A DNA stretch of 64,000 bases from Brugia malayi. Lineage: Eukaryota; Nematoda; Chromadorea; Rhabditida; Onchocercidae. Of the stretch, positions 14,948 through 26,251 are shown piece by piece. The DNA is taken from contig NW_025062475.1 in the NCBI RefSeq assembly GCF_000002995.4, positions 5,894,187 to 5,958,186 of the forward strand. Direction: 5' to 3'. Made by a program: the position numbers and the translations under genes. The first letter of the stretch is position 1. Each line of letters opens with the position of its first letter. The notes beneath the pieces are model-generated. The model was not told where the DNA came from and made no database searches. It was given only the letters and a program-made list of their open reading frames with translations.

Positions 14948-14962
14948 GGAAGTTAACCGGAA

Positions 14963-17701
14963 ATGTTGAAGATAAAGCGAACTCTTCTGGAAATGTCAGA
15001 AAATGAACTTGAGGTTGTAATTAAAGTCATTTCACCTGGTCGACTCCTTCAAAAGCATTCAAAATCAGATCTTCAAGAAGAAGTAATCCATTGGTGAGTC
15101 TAACTCTGTATTACAATTCTATTAAATATTTCCAAGTAAATTTGGTGAATTTTTTAATTTTACTAATTTTCTTTTCAAAAATTTCCAAATTCCTGCATTA
15201 CATCTAGTATTGGAAAATATTTTTATTTGACTCATTTTGTTAAATAATTGTTTTTTTTTTTCATATGAGGACATTATTTTTTAATGCTTTTTTTTTAATA
15301 TAATTTTTTTCTTTTTACTGTTTATATGAGAACATCAGGGTTTTGGAGAATGGTCTAAGAGTAACTCATGAATTCACTTTAATTGAAATGGGCGATGACA
15401 ATTACGGTTTACTTACTGACAAAAACGATTGCAGCTGTTGTCAACGATCAATGTCATCCGGTGAGAATATATTTTATTGCTATTTTGACTGCTAAAATTA
15501 TGGAAAGATATCTTCAAAGGAAGAAGTACATTACATTTAGAGACGAAATTCTTCACTATTTATTTCAATGTGATTGAAACTCCAAATATTTATATAGAAA
15601 ACTTCTTAAATCGTAACTCATCCATTACCTGCCTCATAATTCAATTCATTTTCATCCTGAAATTTTCATAATAAATTAAGCGAAGTGGAACAACTTTGCC
15701 AACAGAAGGTGATTTAATTAAATGATAAAATGGTTCACAGTCCAGGACTGTCTCCGCCACGTAAGTCGAGCCATTAGGAATATATATTGCATTATTCTTA
15801 CCTGAACGATTTAATAGTTATCATTACTTTGTTTTTTAATTCCTATTTCATTTAATTTTCAGTCTATTTCTCCTATTTATATGTACATCCCTTTTTTGAT
15901 GTTCATTTGAAGTTACAGCTGAGACATCTGTTGGCAGTGTTCAACAAAGTTATCCTATCAATCATAGCTTATACTTTTACAGTTTTCATTTCACCCATTT
16001 TTAAAAATTTCATTCCTCACAGGTATTTAAAATTCTCAGAAAGTGAGTAAGCGGAGAAACAGTCTTCATTGCAATAATCTATCAGATTGTCTTCACATTT
16101 ATCCATAATATGTCAATAAAAACTAAAACTTTCCTTTTCTCGGTCGATGTTCTTTTTTTGAACCTTAACATTCCCAATCTTAACAGAAAATAACCTTCTT
16201 TTATCAGCCCTCACTCTCTTAATCTCTTTTTGATTTATTAATTCAGAAGACGTGAAAAAAGGCTGTTATAGGCGTTATGGGTAAATTTATTCATACCTTT
16301 TTTTTTCATGCAATAAACTGTTGAAGTGCTGAACCCTCGACAACCCGAATAGTATTAAGACATTATGGAAATAATTATGGCTCATGTTCTTCTGGTACCA
16401 GATTAAAAGATGGTGAAGACAAATATTCTTTTCTAAATTCAACTCATATCAAAACCTTTACTGTCTTCCTAATACTTCACATGCCTAAAATTATCCATTT
16501 CTTTCGATAAATGATTTAATCCAAACTTGAATGTTTTTCTAACTTTTTAATGCACAGATAGTTGGTTTAACTTCAATTGGCATTTGCATATAACATTTTC
16601 TTTTCACAGATTTATAAATTTTCATTTTCTTTTTTAATAAAGATTTAAACTTCTTTTTTTATTTAAAATGCAGTAGTTCATAGAATTTTGGTGAATACAG
16701 AAAAATGTCATTTATTCCAGTACAACCTGATATAAATAAAAGGAACTTTTCTTGTGACCTGAAGTAAACTGACTTATAAGTTTTAAGCAAAGAAATGTTT
16801 CATTATTTTAATTCATTTCAAGTCCGTCCACCTTCCTGTCACTTCTGATTAGAGTCATGCTTCACTCAAGTCTTAAAAACATTAAAATTTTCTAAAAACC
16901 ACTTGAATTTACTAAAAAAAAAAGTGAGAAATAGAAAGCAGGACTTGAAAATTCAGGTAAATTTCCGGATGTAGTACGATACCACTAAAAATAAATTAAA
17001 GTTAGTTCTACAATACCTCACATCATGTTTTACTTTAAAGTTTTTGTCTTTGCTTTTTTCAGCAAATTTGATTTCCTATGAAATGTGTTTTGCATTGAAG
17101 GTAAAAGTCGACATGCAGAAATAGTAAAGGAGAGATCAGAGAATAGTTCGCCAGCTGAAATGGTCGGATCGATTGTTGTAGAAGAGATAAATGAAATCAA
17201 ATCTGAAACTAATGTTGGTTTCCACGTGATAAAAGGAAAGGATAGGAAAGAAGACTTTTTAACGATTTTTAAGGATCTTAAACAGCTCAAAGTTGATCGC
17301 AAGCTATAATTTTCTTTCTGAATTTCTTGATTAGTATTTATACTTACCTGATAGATAGATATATGATATTAGTTGCATTTACATATATATAGTCAGTACA
17401 TCGAAGCGTTGTATTTCCGGAATTATATTTACAGCCATCATTTTCCTCACAATACGGTTCGAAATCAGCAATTATTGGCATGCAACCATTGCCGACAAAT
17501 TTATCTCCCAGTGGTACCAAAATAAAGACTGATGGAGGTTATTTTATTAAATATTTAAGTAGGGAAGTCTCGGTAGGATTACAAAGTTTTAGTAAATCAG
17601 GGAAGAGATGCACGATCAAGTCTCGATTACTGGTTCGTTTTCTTCCACGCATTTCAAAACTTTCTGCGGATCCCTGCCAACTGCAGTCATGCACAAAATG
17701 A
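14963..17701 (+). CDS. unrecognised spliced gene, perhaps nematode-restricted
   Basis: Exons I can support: 14963-15093 (MLKIKRTLLEMSENELEVV...), 15339-15460 (...WVLENGLRVTHEFTLIEMG, then a Cys-rich DCSCCQ) and 17435-17701 (PSFSSQYGSKSAIIG... to a TGA). The middle is ambiguous. Either an exon starts at 17101 and ends at 17225 or 17291, adding a Glu/Lys-rich stretch (HAEIVKERSENSSPAEMVG), or a 38-nt exon at 17063-17100 is used; both keep phase. The product would be about 210-240 residues: an acidic first part, then a basic serine-rich tail with hydrophobic patches (SRLLVRFLPRISKLS). I see no signal peptide, transmembrane helix or known domain. It is real by splice phase, codon composition and the acceptor upstream of the ATG; function is unknown. 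An alternative start lies at 15730. Confidence 0.55.
15730..15760 (+). CDS. candidate alternative first exon of the unrecognised gene
   Basis: ATG followed by nine codons (MVHSPGLSPP) ends at a canonical donor (C|gtaagt) in phase 1, the same phase as the exon at 15339-15460, so it can join the same downstream exon. An acceptor-like CAG lies 24 nt upstream of the ATG. It would drop the first 84 residues. Alternatively, bases 15741-15760 are a 20-nt internal microexon. Confidence 0.35.
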
Positions 17702-19196
17702 GTCATTTCCAGTATTGATTTATTGATATTTTGTTGTGGTTATCTTAGAAGCATCCTCTTAATAATTCTTAATTACTAAAGCAAACAAAAAATTATTAAA
17801 GAAAATAAAAGCATACAAATTTCCATCTTAAGAATAAATCCAGGTGAGAAATTTCAGACGTAAGAGTAAATCAGAAGGAGAATAATAAGCAACAGAAAGG
17901 TGGATTCTCGCAATGTTGCGCTGAATTAGGCGGTTGTTGCATTTCACTGCTCAGTAACTGCTGAATGCCGAAGTCTAAAATGTGTCTGATTGATTGATTG
18001 ATTGATTGATTGGATGATTTCGTTCTGACAAATGCTAATTTCACTGAGATTTTTAGATCTCTCTCAGTACCACAGATGTAAATATAAAGGATCCATTCAT
18101 TGATAATGAATCGCTGAGGAGAAAATAAAGTTTTAATTACATATTTTGTTTTGTCTCTAAAAACTTTTATTATTACTTTGCTTATTTTATTACTTTGCTG
18201 TAAGGCAATTATCTTTATTATTTCTGCTATTAAATTGATCAATTGAACAAATGATGTTTGATACATTTTACAATTGAGAAATTGCAATGATATTGATTGG
18301 TAGTCTTCTGCACATTATTAATGAATGGTTGGGATCATTTACCTAATCTAACCAATGCATTCATTTGATTTGGTTACTTTGCGCTTATCTCTAAATAGTA
18401 GGAATCTGCTACGGTAGTTAGTGGAAGTAATGAATGCATGCTGCATGTTCATGCATGCCTATTCGTGTACCATTCTAAAAAGCATAACCATTATGAAATT
18501 GATGTGTGCTCAATGAACAAATGAGCCGATAAAATCAATAGAGCAGTGCACCTCTTATCGATTCATTTCAAGTCATTTATAAGTAATAGTTGTATGCAAC
18601 GCCAAGCCAAACAGTGATGTATTGGTGTGCGTACATCGGCGGCATCAGTCATCAACCTCAGTACAATAAACTTACATAATGCGCCCAACTGCCCAATCTC
18701 CTCAACAGCTCGACTCATCAGCAACTTTAATATCTTTCCGCGTTCTTTGGTCACTGTCATTGCCACTAAGGGATGTGACAGAGGACGTGAGATGTGAGAT
18801 GATACGCTTTCCGCTCTTCCGCCATCCCAGCGGCACCACGACTCATCACTATTGTCATCTGAAGACTGCATCCATGTACCACAACAGCACGGGCCTGCTT
18901 CACGAGTTTGGTCTCTCTTCCACACCTTTCTCCCTGTTTCCTCTCTCTCTCTCTCTCAGCTATGTCAAGCAGCACAGAAGATACGTCACTGTACATCTGT
19001 AAGAACCACAGTGTATTCAAAAGAGCATGTTGAAAGCAGTTATCATGCAGCTCTCCGCTGCAAGTTAGATCTGCATGTATTGGTTTTTGCGTGCCATGAC
19101 GTGCATGCAGTCCGTCTTTTCTCTCCATGTTCAATTGAAATTCTCACCATACTTTATTCTCCATAACATCATACAAAGAGGAAAGGAATTGCATGT
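17702..19196. other. intergenic region before the first tRNA
   Basis: Contains a (TGAT)6 microsatellite at 17987-18012 and a GC-richer stretch at about 18600-19170. The latter is open in several overlapping frames on both strands (up to 122 codons), none with splice context or a recognisable domain. This may be tRNA upstream sequence or an unrecognised non-coding transcript; I cannot support a protein gene. Confidence 0.5.
17987..18012. repeat. (TGAT)6 microsatellite
   Basis: Six tandem TGAT units. They create a repeated SINQ-like stretch in a 138-codon minus-strand frame (17871-18287), which I therefore do not treat as a gene. Confidence 0.9.
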
Positions 19197-19269
19197 GGCC
19201 CTGTGGCCCAATGGATAAGGCGTCGGACTTCGGATCCGAAGATTGCAGGTTCGAGTCCTGCCAGGGTCG
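19197..19269 (+). tRNA. tRNA-Arg, anticodon UCG
   Basis: A 73-nt cloverleaf with no intron: acceptor stem GGCCCTG/CAGGGTC with one G-U pair, D arm GCCCAATGGATAAGGC, anticodon stem TCGGA/TCCGA around loop CTTCGGA (anticodon TCG, reading CGA arginine codons), and T arm GCAGG-TTCGAGT-CCTGC, discriminator G. The A box lies in the D arm and the B box is GGTTCGAGTCC. A T5 run at 19278-19282 fits a Pol III terminator. It faces a near-identical minus-strand copy 1.3 kb away. Confidence 0.97.
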
Positions 19270-20573
19270 TGAGCCCCTTTTTCGGTCTGCAGTAAAGGGA
19301 AACGAGCGAGTCTGATATGGTTACTCACATAATACAACAATGTACTGAAGCAGTTGGGAGGGGAATGATTTTTGATGATTGGAGTTGTATAGGGTATATA
19401 TTGATGCCAAGCTACCTGACATGTATTTTGCAGTTGAGTGAGAGTAGTGCGGTGGGACTTTGAGGTTTCAGGTTGATTTGATATGTGCGTCCTTGCACTT
19501 TTGCTACTGTTTCATGAAAGCGATTATTTATGATTATTCAACTGACTTCGTTGTGAAGTGATGTTGCAACAATGTAAAGTTTTGAAATCAGTTCCTTATT
19601 TTAATATTTAATTTGATTTTGTTGAAATTTTGCTTAATTTAATTTTGTTTTATGAGCAAACAGAATAAACAGAACAAACATTTCTCAATTAAGTTAGAGT
19701 GAAATCTACACATCCTGCTTAATTAAGGATTAAACAAAAGTTGATATTTTCCAAGTCTTTACATTCGGTGCTTATGTTATGATGTTAAATGGCCTAGTGA
19801 GAAGGAGTAAGACAATTAGCTGCAATGGAAATTTTGGCTCATATATTGCGGATCTTGTGGCCAACAGACTTGCATTTTACTTATATTGCTAATCATTGAT
19901 ATTGAAAGTACAGAAGGATTGTCATGGCGAGGGTAGGAGGAATACAACTTGTATCTTAGCTTTCTCCTGTAGACTAATATCATGAAATTTTTATAATAAG
20001 AAGTGGAAAGAGATTTTAATAGAAAAAATTTGTATCAGTACTTTGGACGATGATTATGAAATCATCTTAATAAATAAATTAGAATGAATTTTGGCGAGGA
20101 TTATTGCAGACAAGATTTTCGAGAAAAATCTATATAGTCCAGTTCAATATGAACAAATTATCAAGAAATAGCTAAATCCCTGAGTTAGTCCATGAATAAA
20201 CAGGAATTTTTGGTGAGTGGAAAGGTCAGTAATGAACCACTTACTGTTTATGTAAAATGAAAAAATTAACAGCTTAACAAAAAAAAATTAATAGAAAAGT
20301 AAAGTCTCAGAAAAGTTGAAAGAACTAGCATAACCTGAACAACTTTAGGACTTGGCCAGATTGAACTGAATTGCACTGGACTAGAGAACAATTCACGATT
20401 TCTAGAAAAACCTATCTAGTATCTAGGCTTGGAATCATTTTAAGCTGAGAACCGTCTTAATGAATGAGTTTATGGCCTTTCTGATTTATTGGCATAGCGG
20501 AAAAAAATCGGAACAAGTCTAAAATTTCGGAAAGATCCTCAATATTAATTTATTTCCCTCTAAAATGCTGCTT
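19270..20573. other. spacer between the two facing tRNA genes
   Basis: AT-rich, without a supported gene. The repeated gene boundaries make this a 1.3-kb spacer between 73-nt inverted repeats. Confidence 0.6.
19278..19282 (+). terminator. Pol III T-run after tRNA-Arg
   Basis: Five T residues begin 9 nt after the tRNA discriminator base, the usual Pol III stop signal. Confidence 0.75.
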
Positions 20574-20646
20574 CGACCCTGGCAGGACTCGAACCTGCAA
20601 TCTTCGGATCCGAAGTCCGACGCCTTATCCATTAGGCCACAAGGCC
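20574..20646 (-). tRNA. tRNA-Arg, anticodon UCG (second copy, inverted)
   Basis: Reverse complement of a full 73-nt tRNA, differing from the copy at 19197-19269 at two positions: acceptor base 5 (T for C, giving a T-G wobble) and one D-loop base (GCCTAATGG for GCCCAATGG). Anticodon loop CTTCGGA and the T arm are identical. A TTTT run on the transcribed strand (plus 20562-20565) lies 8 nt downstream. It should be functional. Confidence 0.96.
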
Positions 20647-23600
20647 GTGTGCTCAATTTAATTACCAGTAAAAATTGATTTTCAATCATTTGAACATGTA
20701 AATTGACCGAGTTTTAAATGAAAAACTAACTATTTCCAAAAATGTGTTGGAGAGATGATCACAGAGATGAACATTAGTTAGTAGCAATAGCGATAATGGC
20801 ATAAAGTGGGTGTTGTATAAGTGTGACCTCTTAGATCAATAATGAGCTTTGAAGGAAAATGGCCACTGTCATGAAAAGTCCCTCAAGTTTTCCTTCCATT
20901 TTGTGTAATTTTAAGATTTTAACATCAGATAAGTGTTAATAATACTAAGTTTTTCGATCTGATAACAACTTTAGTCATTTTCCCTCATTCTAATAAAATT
21001 TGAGATAATCTTTTTGGCATTTCATGGAAAGTTTGAACATGCAGAAATTAATCCGTATAGAAGCAAAAATACTATGTGATACGGTAAGTTCATAAAAGAC
21101 TCTAATAGGAGCTGTTTCAGGAAAGAAGATTCGTTGCCAGAAACAAAAAATTGGTGGTATTAAGAATATGTATGTGAGGTGGGGATTATTACCCTACTGA
21201 AATACTGCAATATTAAAGTGTCGCATTAAAATATTTATGTTTTGATTATAGATTCATTGTGATCGTTATTCATTGTGTTAAATAACTCGCAAAAAATGAA
21301 GCTGAAAGAAGTTTAATGTAAATTTGCTAAAAAAAGAACCGAAGTAAGGGAGAGGAAATGATTCCTCTTTCCGCGCTGCTCGTTCGGTTCCTGATTTACC
21401 GTTTCGTTAATGGAATGTTCTATTTTTTTACTGATTTGCTCAATTGCTCTATGTTCCAGTACTAAATATTGTTCACTTCTATTTTCTCTGTTTGGAACAA
21501 TTATTGATTAATTTTATGGAAGATGGAATTTTATTAAAAACTACTTTAAGTACCGATCTGGAATATTTCACTATCCTATCCTTATTGGTCCTCTAGCTTC
21601 TAAATAAAATCATAAGGATTACAGGGGAATGTTATTAGGTCCAAATAATCAAACTTAAAAATTATTTCCGAAAAGTGGACAATACGTGGTTAAAAAGCAA
21701 ATAGCTTTTGCGTAACGACTTTGCATCCAGTATTATCATTGTCCATAGAATCCAATTCAGAAAGCTTTTCTCGAACCGAAATAGCATCATATCCTCATCA
21801 TAAGTATTCGGAAATGCTTCTGCCAACTTAGGCAACATACCGCTCAAAATAAATGATACAATATAAAATGATTGATCAATGAAATGTCATGGGCCATTAT
21901 AAATGAAATACATTTGCATCATAACTTACTCAAATGGATTATGCAAGTTTAGCTATAAGATGAAAAATAAAAATTGGAAAAACATCTTTAAAATAAATTA
22001 GTATAAACAGATATAGCAGAAAAAAATTGTAATAATATAGAAGCAAAGCGATAAAAATCTTTTATCCATTCGTATGTGTCTTAGTTTAATTAGCTGCTAA
22101 TTAAGATCCTGATTCCTTATACATATTAATGAGAACATGTTAATGAGAACATCTTTCTCGTTATAGTTCAACTTATTTTTCTATTTTAAATGCTTTTTTA
22201 AGACAATTTCAAAAACAAGCAAGAAAAAAACATATCGTAACTTTTTTGTCTTCCAAAAAAACTTTTTCCTTGAAGTGGCTTGAAATTATATGGAAACACT
22301 ATTTTTTAAAATGAATATGCCACTGCATGCAACGGTTTTCCTGTTAATGTAATGTCGAGTAGAACTAGTCGTGGGTGCACAGGGTTACAGTGATGAAACT
22401 TCTTTTACTGCAAACATTTAGTAATAAATCAAAATTAGCTTTCTCATCAAAGAATTTAATTGTGGTTAATCCACAATTAAATTCTTTGTTAATCGGTCAG
22501 GAACGAATCACTGAATTTTGAAAGAAGAATTAGTTATTTTATCGACTTGCTTGAATCTATTAATTCTCATTAATCAGCAATGAAAGTCTAAAAAATGAAA
22601 TAAATCCACAAAACTATTAACTTTTTTTCTAATGATACTAATGAGATTTTAATGAACAAGTTATCAACAAACCTGAAAATCTGAAAGAAAGTAGCTTCAG
22701 CATTTGAAAGTGGAAAGTCATTATTACTTGAATGGTTACAAATATGTTAATTATGAAAGCAAACTGAACTACCTAGATGACTATGAAAATAAAAAAAGAA
22801 AAAAGCAAAATGACTTTTTGAGTGATGATGACGATTTCGAAATTAAGAATGATTTAGTTGAGGTACAATTTTGTCATTGGCTAAGGATGCTGTGGAGAGT
22901 TAAGATAGTTAAGATGGAAAAGGTGATAAGACAGCCAACAGTTGAAGTATTTTAGTTCTGGTGGATTGATGAATCGGATTAGTCGATATTGAGGCGTTGT
23001 GGAGAGCGTAATCATTGCTGGCGTCACTTGTACAGAGAAATTTGAGGTGTTTCAAAAGCACTGGGAGTCAAATGTGCTTATGTTCTGAGAGAGGGTGTTA
23101 TGAAGTGTCTCGGTGTATTTATGTTACTTCAACCAAAACGTTAGCCAAGAGAAGTTCGTGAGAGAGAAATTCGCTTATGAAAATTAAGATGTGCAATTGT
23201 TTGGTAAGAAAGAGGAATGAAATACATTGAGAAAGCGCTTGTTGAACAATAATTCTGCTAGTTACTTTCTACGATAATTCATTTTTACTCTTCTTGAAGT
23301 TACCCTCCGTATGAATAAAAAAACGTAATGAAAGAATACCTTCAAACTTTTTATAATACCTCCAACATCCATTATAATGAGAAGGAAACTAGGAAAATAA
23401 CAAAGAAAGGGAAAAACCAAAAAAATTATGCTGATAGGAGGGACTTGACAAGCACTGATAAAGTTTTGCTCGGCCAACAAGAAAAACTGGAATAATAGCT
23501 AATCCAATAATGAATTCGCAATTTAAGAGCTTTTTGTTAATTTTACAAAACAAAATATTATGATTGTTTAGCATTAATGTATTTTATTATAATAAGTATG

Positions 23601-24569
23601 GGTATAAAGGTAAAAGTAGTATATGGATTTGGATGAAAATATTTTTATTTGTTTAAAATATATTTTTTTATTTTGTTTAAAAGCCTGAAATCTCTTTTTT
23701 ACAAACTTATTCACATTTATAACATTGTTTTTGCGTTGTGTTTCCTCTTGATTTTTCGTAAATAAACTAATATAGCAATTAAATCCCCTTAAATGAACCA
23801 GCCAGAAGACAGCGCAGTTTCTCGGATGAAGATGAGAGTTAGTCTTCTGGTAAAATTTCATTTATCCATATTCGTTTTGGATTCAAACTATTAAATAAAT
23901 ACTTTTTTTTATTACGATCAGAATTTTTTTAGGAGGAATAAACAGCGTTTTTTTTTGTCTTTTCTAGTAAATTTGAATATGCAGCTACTAGAAATATTTT
24001 CTCAGCGTTTCTCATTTTGCGCAGTTGTTTGCTACTATTTCTCATGTTGTAAGAGGTGTCGTCTTCTATTCCAACGAAGTGTTAAAATAATTTACATAAT
24101 TTAAAATTAGTTCTAATGAAATCTTGATATTATTTATGCTTACATTTGATAAAACTCAAAATATCCTCTACATACTGAATTTTTCAAAAAAATTTTATAT
24201 TGAAAGATGTCGGAAAACAGGAGCACACCTTGCGCAAACGATTGCCATTCCGCTACTGATGCCCATGTCTTTATGAACATTACTTATGCAAAAGCCTCCA
24301 ATAGCGATTATGAACTTTCAACGATGGTTAATTTTTGCAAATTCTTCGGAGCTTCAACATTCTTCCCCAGAGATTATTTATTCATGTGAAATTTAGTAAT
24401 TCGAAATATACAGTTTGCTTTGTATTGTCATTTACTCACATAACTAATAGGAAAGCTAATGTACAATGAAGAACGAAATGTTACAATATGTCGTGTTGTA
24501 AGGTGCAACATAACACCATAGTAAAGATTAATCAAACTAATTTCATTGAGTTTATCATCACAGCCGACA
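20647..24569. other. gene-poor region with a long hairpin
   Basis: About 3.9 kb, AT-rich. It contains a perfect 18-bp hairpin at 22448-22488. One candidate orphan exon at 22701-22862 has an acceptor and a donor, is 54 codons in phase 0, and reads acidic and lysine/tyrosine-rich; no partner exons were established. No recognisable protein domain was found in the remaining frames. Confidence 0.5.
22448..22488. repeat. perfect 18-bp inverted repeat, 5-nt loop
   Basis: Arm 22448-22465 (CAAAGAATTTAATTGTGG), loop TTAAT, then the exact reverse complement at 22471-22488. A fully complementary hairpin this long is unlikely by chance even in AT-rich DNA. It could be a foldback element remnant or a small-RNA precursor-like hairpin; no flanking duplication was seen. 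Confidence 0.85.
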
Positions 24570-25034
24570 ATGCAAGAGTGCGACGGAATATGTGGTGACA
24601 TTTACTTAGTTGATCAATTAACTAAATTTCCTTGTCTACATGTCTTGTGTGGAATGTGCCTTAATGAATGTTCACTTGTAGGTGAGTTACATTTTCGAAT
24701 TTATTGTTAACAAACTGCTTTCCTACCATCATACTTCTGTTTATGTGTTCTTAAATTATCAAATTTCTGTTAGATTTGAACCAAACTTTGCAAATTTCGA
24801 CTAATACTCATTGCTTATTTTCAAAAACCCTTCTGAACTAAGAACCATAACCTGACTTTATTCACTTATGAATTTGTTTGAAATTTAGAATGTGACGGTA
24901 AATTCTTGTGTCCAATGAGAGAGTGTAAGTATCTGAGCTCCTCTGGATTATGCCTGCATCAATCTACTGTAACACTTCCGGATACGAATAACGATGAAAA
25001 AGGAAACAATTCTGCTGAGTCATTTTCTGTATAG
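24570..25034 (+). CDS. small RING-like zinc-binding protein
   Basis: Two exons, 24570-24681 and 24889-25034, joined in phase 1 through gtgagt/tttag, give 85 residues. The Cys/His pattern runs CDGIC, then FPCLHVLCGMC, then FLCPMREC: metal ligands in RING order (Cys pair, Cys-x-His, Cys, Cys-x2-Cys, Cys pair), but with wider spacing in the first and last pairs (x3 and x4). The tail is short and polar. RING domains usually recruit a ubiquitin-conjugating enzyme; no other domain is present here. An acceptor-like CAG ends 6 nt before the ATG, suggesting trans-splicing. The gene stands alone in a gene-poor region. Fold assignment is moderate, E3 activity unproven. Confidence 0.6.
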
Positions 25035-26220
25035 CATATTCAATAACTAAAATTTCACTAAAATATAGGGACCAGGAAAAAAGTCACAAAAACCATAGCA
25101 AAAAAAAAAGTTCCTTTATTAATTCAATATGAAAAAAATTACAACTATGATCTAATTAAATCAGAAGAGAGAATATCAATATGATTTGTACAACACCTTT
25201 CTGTCAATTCCAATGAAACAAAAATAATTTACAGGATTCTAATGCTTCCTCTACAGCACCAGTAGCCAAATCAATACCTCAAAATTCTCGGAATCACAAT
25301 CAGATGAAGAGATGAATAACGACTGATTTTTGATAAAATTTCTCGACAATACATACATTTGTTAAATGATTCAACTACCAAAATGATCTTTTCAAAGTAC
25401 TATTAAACATTTCGAAAATAATATGTAAATTTTTTCGAAAATATTAATTGCTCAGGGAATGAACAATGTTTACTGGTAATACAGAACAGTAAAAATTTTC
25501 AAGAGTAATCTTTCTTAACTCTATAGGAATAGCCTTATAGTTTGCAAAATTAACAAATTGTTAATTATGACGAGACGAAACCATGAGATGGAAACAAATA
25601 ACAGACCAAACAGCTGCTATTTCCAGACCTAGCTGACTGTTTCCTTTTTGATAGGAACACTTTCTAATAGAAATGGATACTTAGCATTTCCCTAAAATTA
25701 TGAATTATTTAAAAGCATATAAATTTTTGAGAAATAATTGGTAGAAACATATAGGAAGAGAATCGCTTGGTATTAAATTAGATGTCAGTTAATTTAATGC
25801 ACTTGTAGTACAACTAATCCAGGTTTTTAAAATTTAAAAAAAGACAAAGAAAACCGGTATCATGAGAAGCATTGTTTAGTAGCTTTAATGAAACTGATAA
25901 GTCAAGGACTTTCACCACAGTTCATTCCAGCCTTCATTTTCTCAATATTATGTGTTAAAAACAAACAAATTCAGGAATTATATCCGCCTATAGCTTTTCA
26001 CACTAACATATTTATTTAACAGTCTCGCATTGTGAAGAATATAGTGATTATTATGACCTGAAACAGGAGAAAGGAACCTTTAGATCGACTGTCTTCGCAT
26101 AATTCTAATCAGTGCAATCTGCAAAAAATGATTCTCAAATGAAAAATGGTATGATCAATTAATCGAGCATTTTCAGCAAAAATGACAAACGACATACGGG
26201 ATAAATATTTCGAACTTTAG

Positions 26221-26251
26221 CAACTTTTGCCGTACTTCACGGCAAAAGTTG
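26221..26251. repeat. perfect 13-bp inverted repeat, 5-nt loop
   Basis: CAACTTTTGCCGT at 26221-26233, loop ACTTC, and the exact reverse complement at 26239-26251. It is GC-richer than its surroundings. Function unknown. Confidence 0.8.

Larger units (their letters stand above)
7419..14962. other. gene-poor intergenic region upstream of par-3
   Basis: About 7.5 kb of AT-rich DNA between the minus-strand par-3 start and the plus-strand unrecognised gene. Frames up to 93 codons (8094-8375) show no domain, no splice context and a composition expected of AT-rich noise. It holds a two-copy direct repeat at 7751-7800, an imperfect hairpin near 7686-7725 and a perfect 12-bp inverted repeat at 14528-14555. 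Because the genes diverge from it, it probably includes the promoters of both; no specific element could be assigned. Confidence 0.6.

Noticed and set aside
17871..18287. 138-codon minus-strand frame
   Set aside because: Contains a (TGAT)6 repeat translated as SINQSINQ, has no splice context or domain, and its composition matches AT-rich background.
18563..19166. Several overlapping 100-122-codon frames on both strands
   Set aside because: The region is simply GC-richer, so many frames are open at once. None shows a domain, a preferred frame or splice signals.
23012..23160. Cys-rich frame suggesting a small secreted protein
   Set aside because: No start codon in context, a stop just upstream and no acceptor; Cys spacing fits no family I can name.
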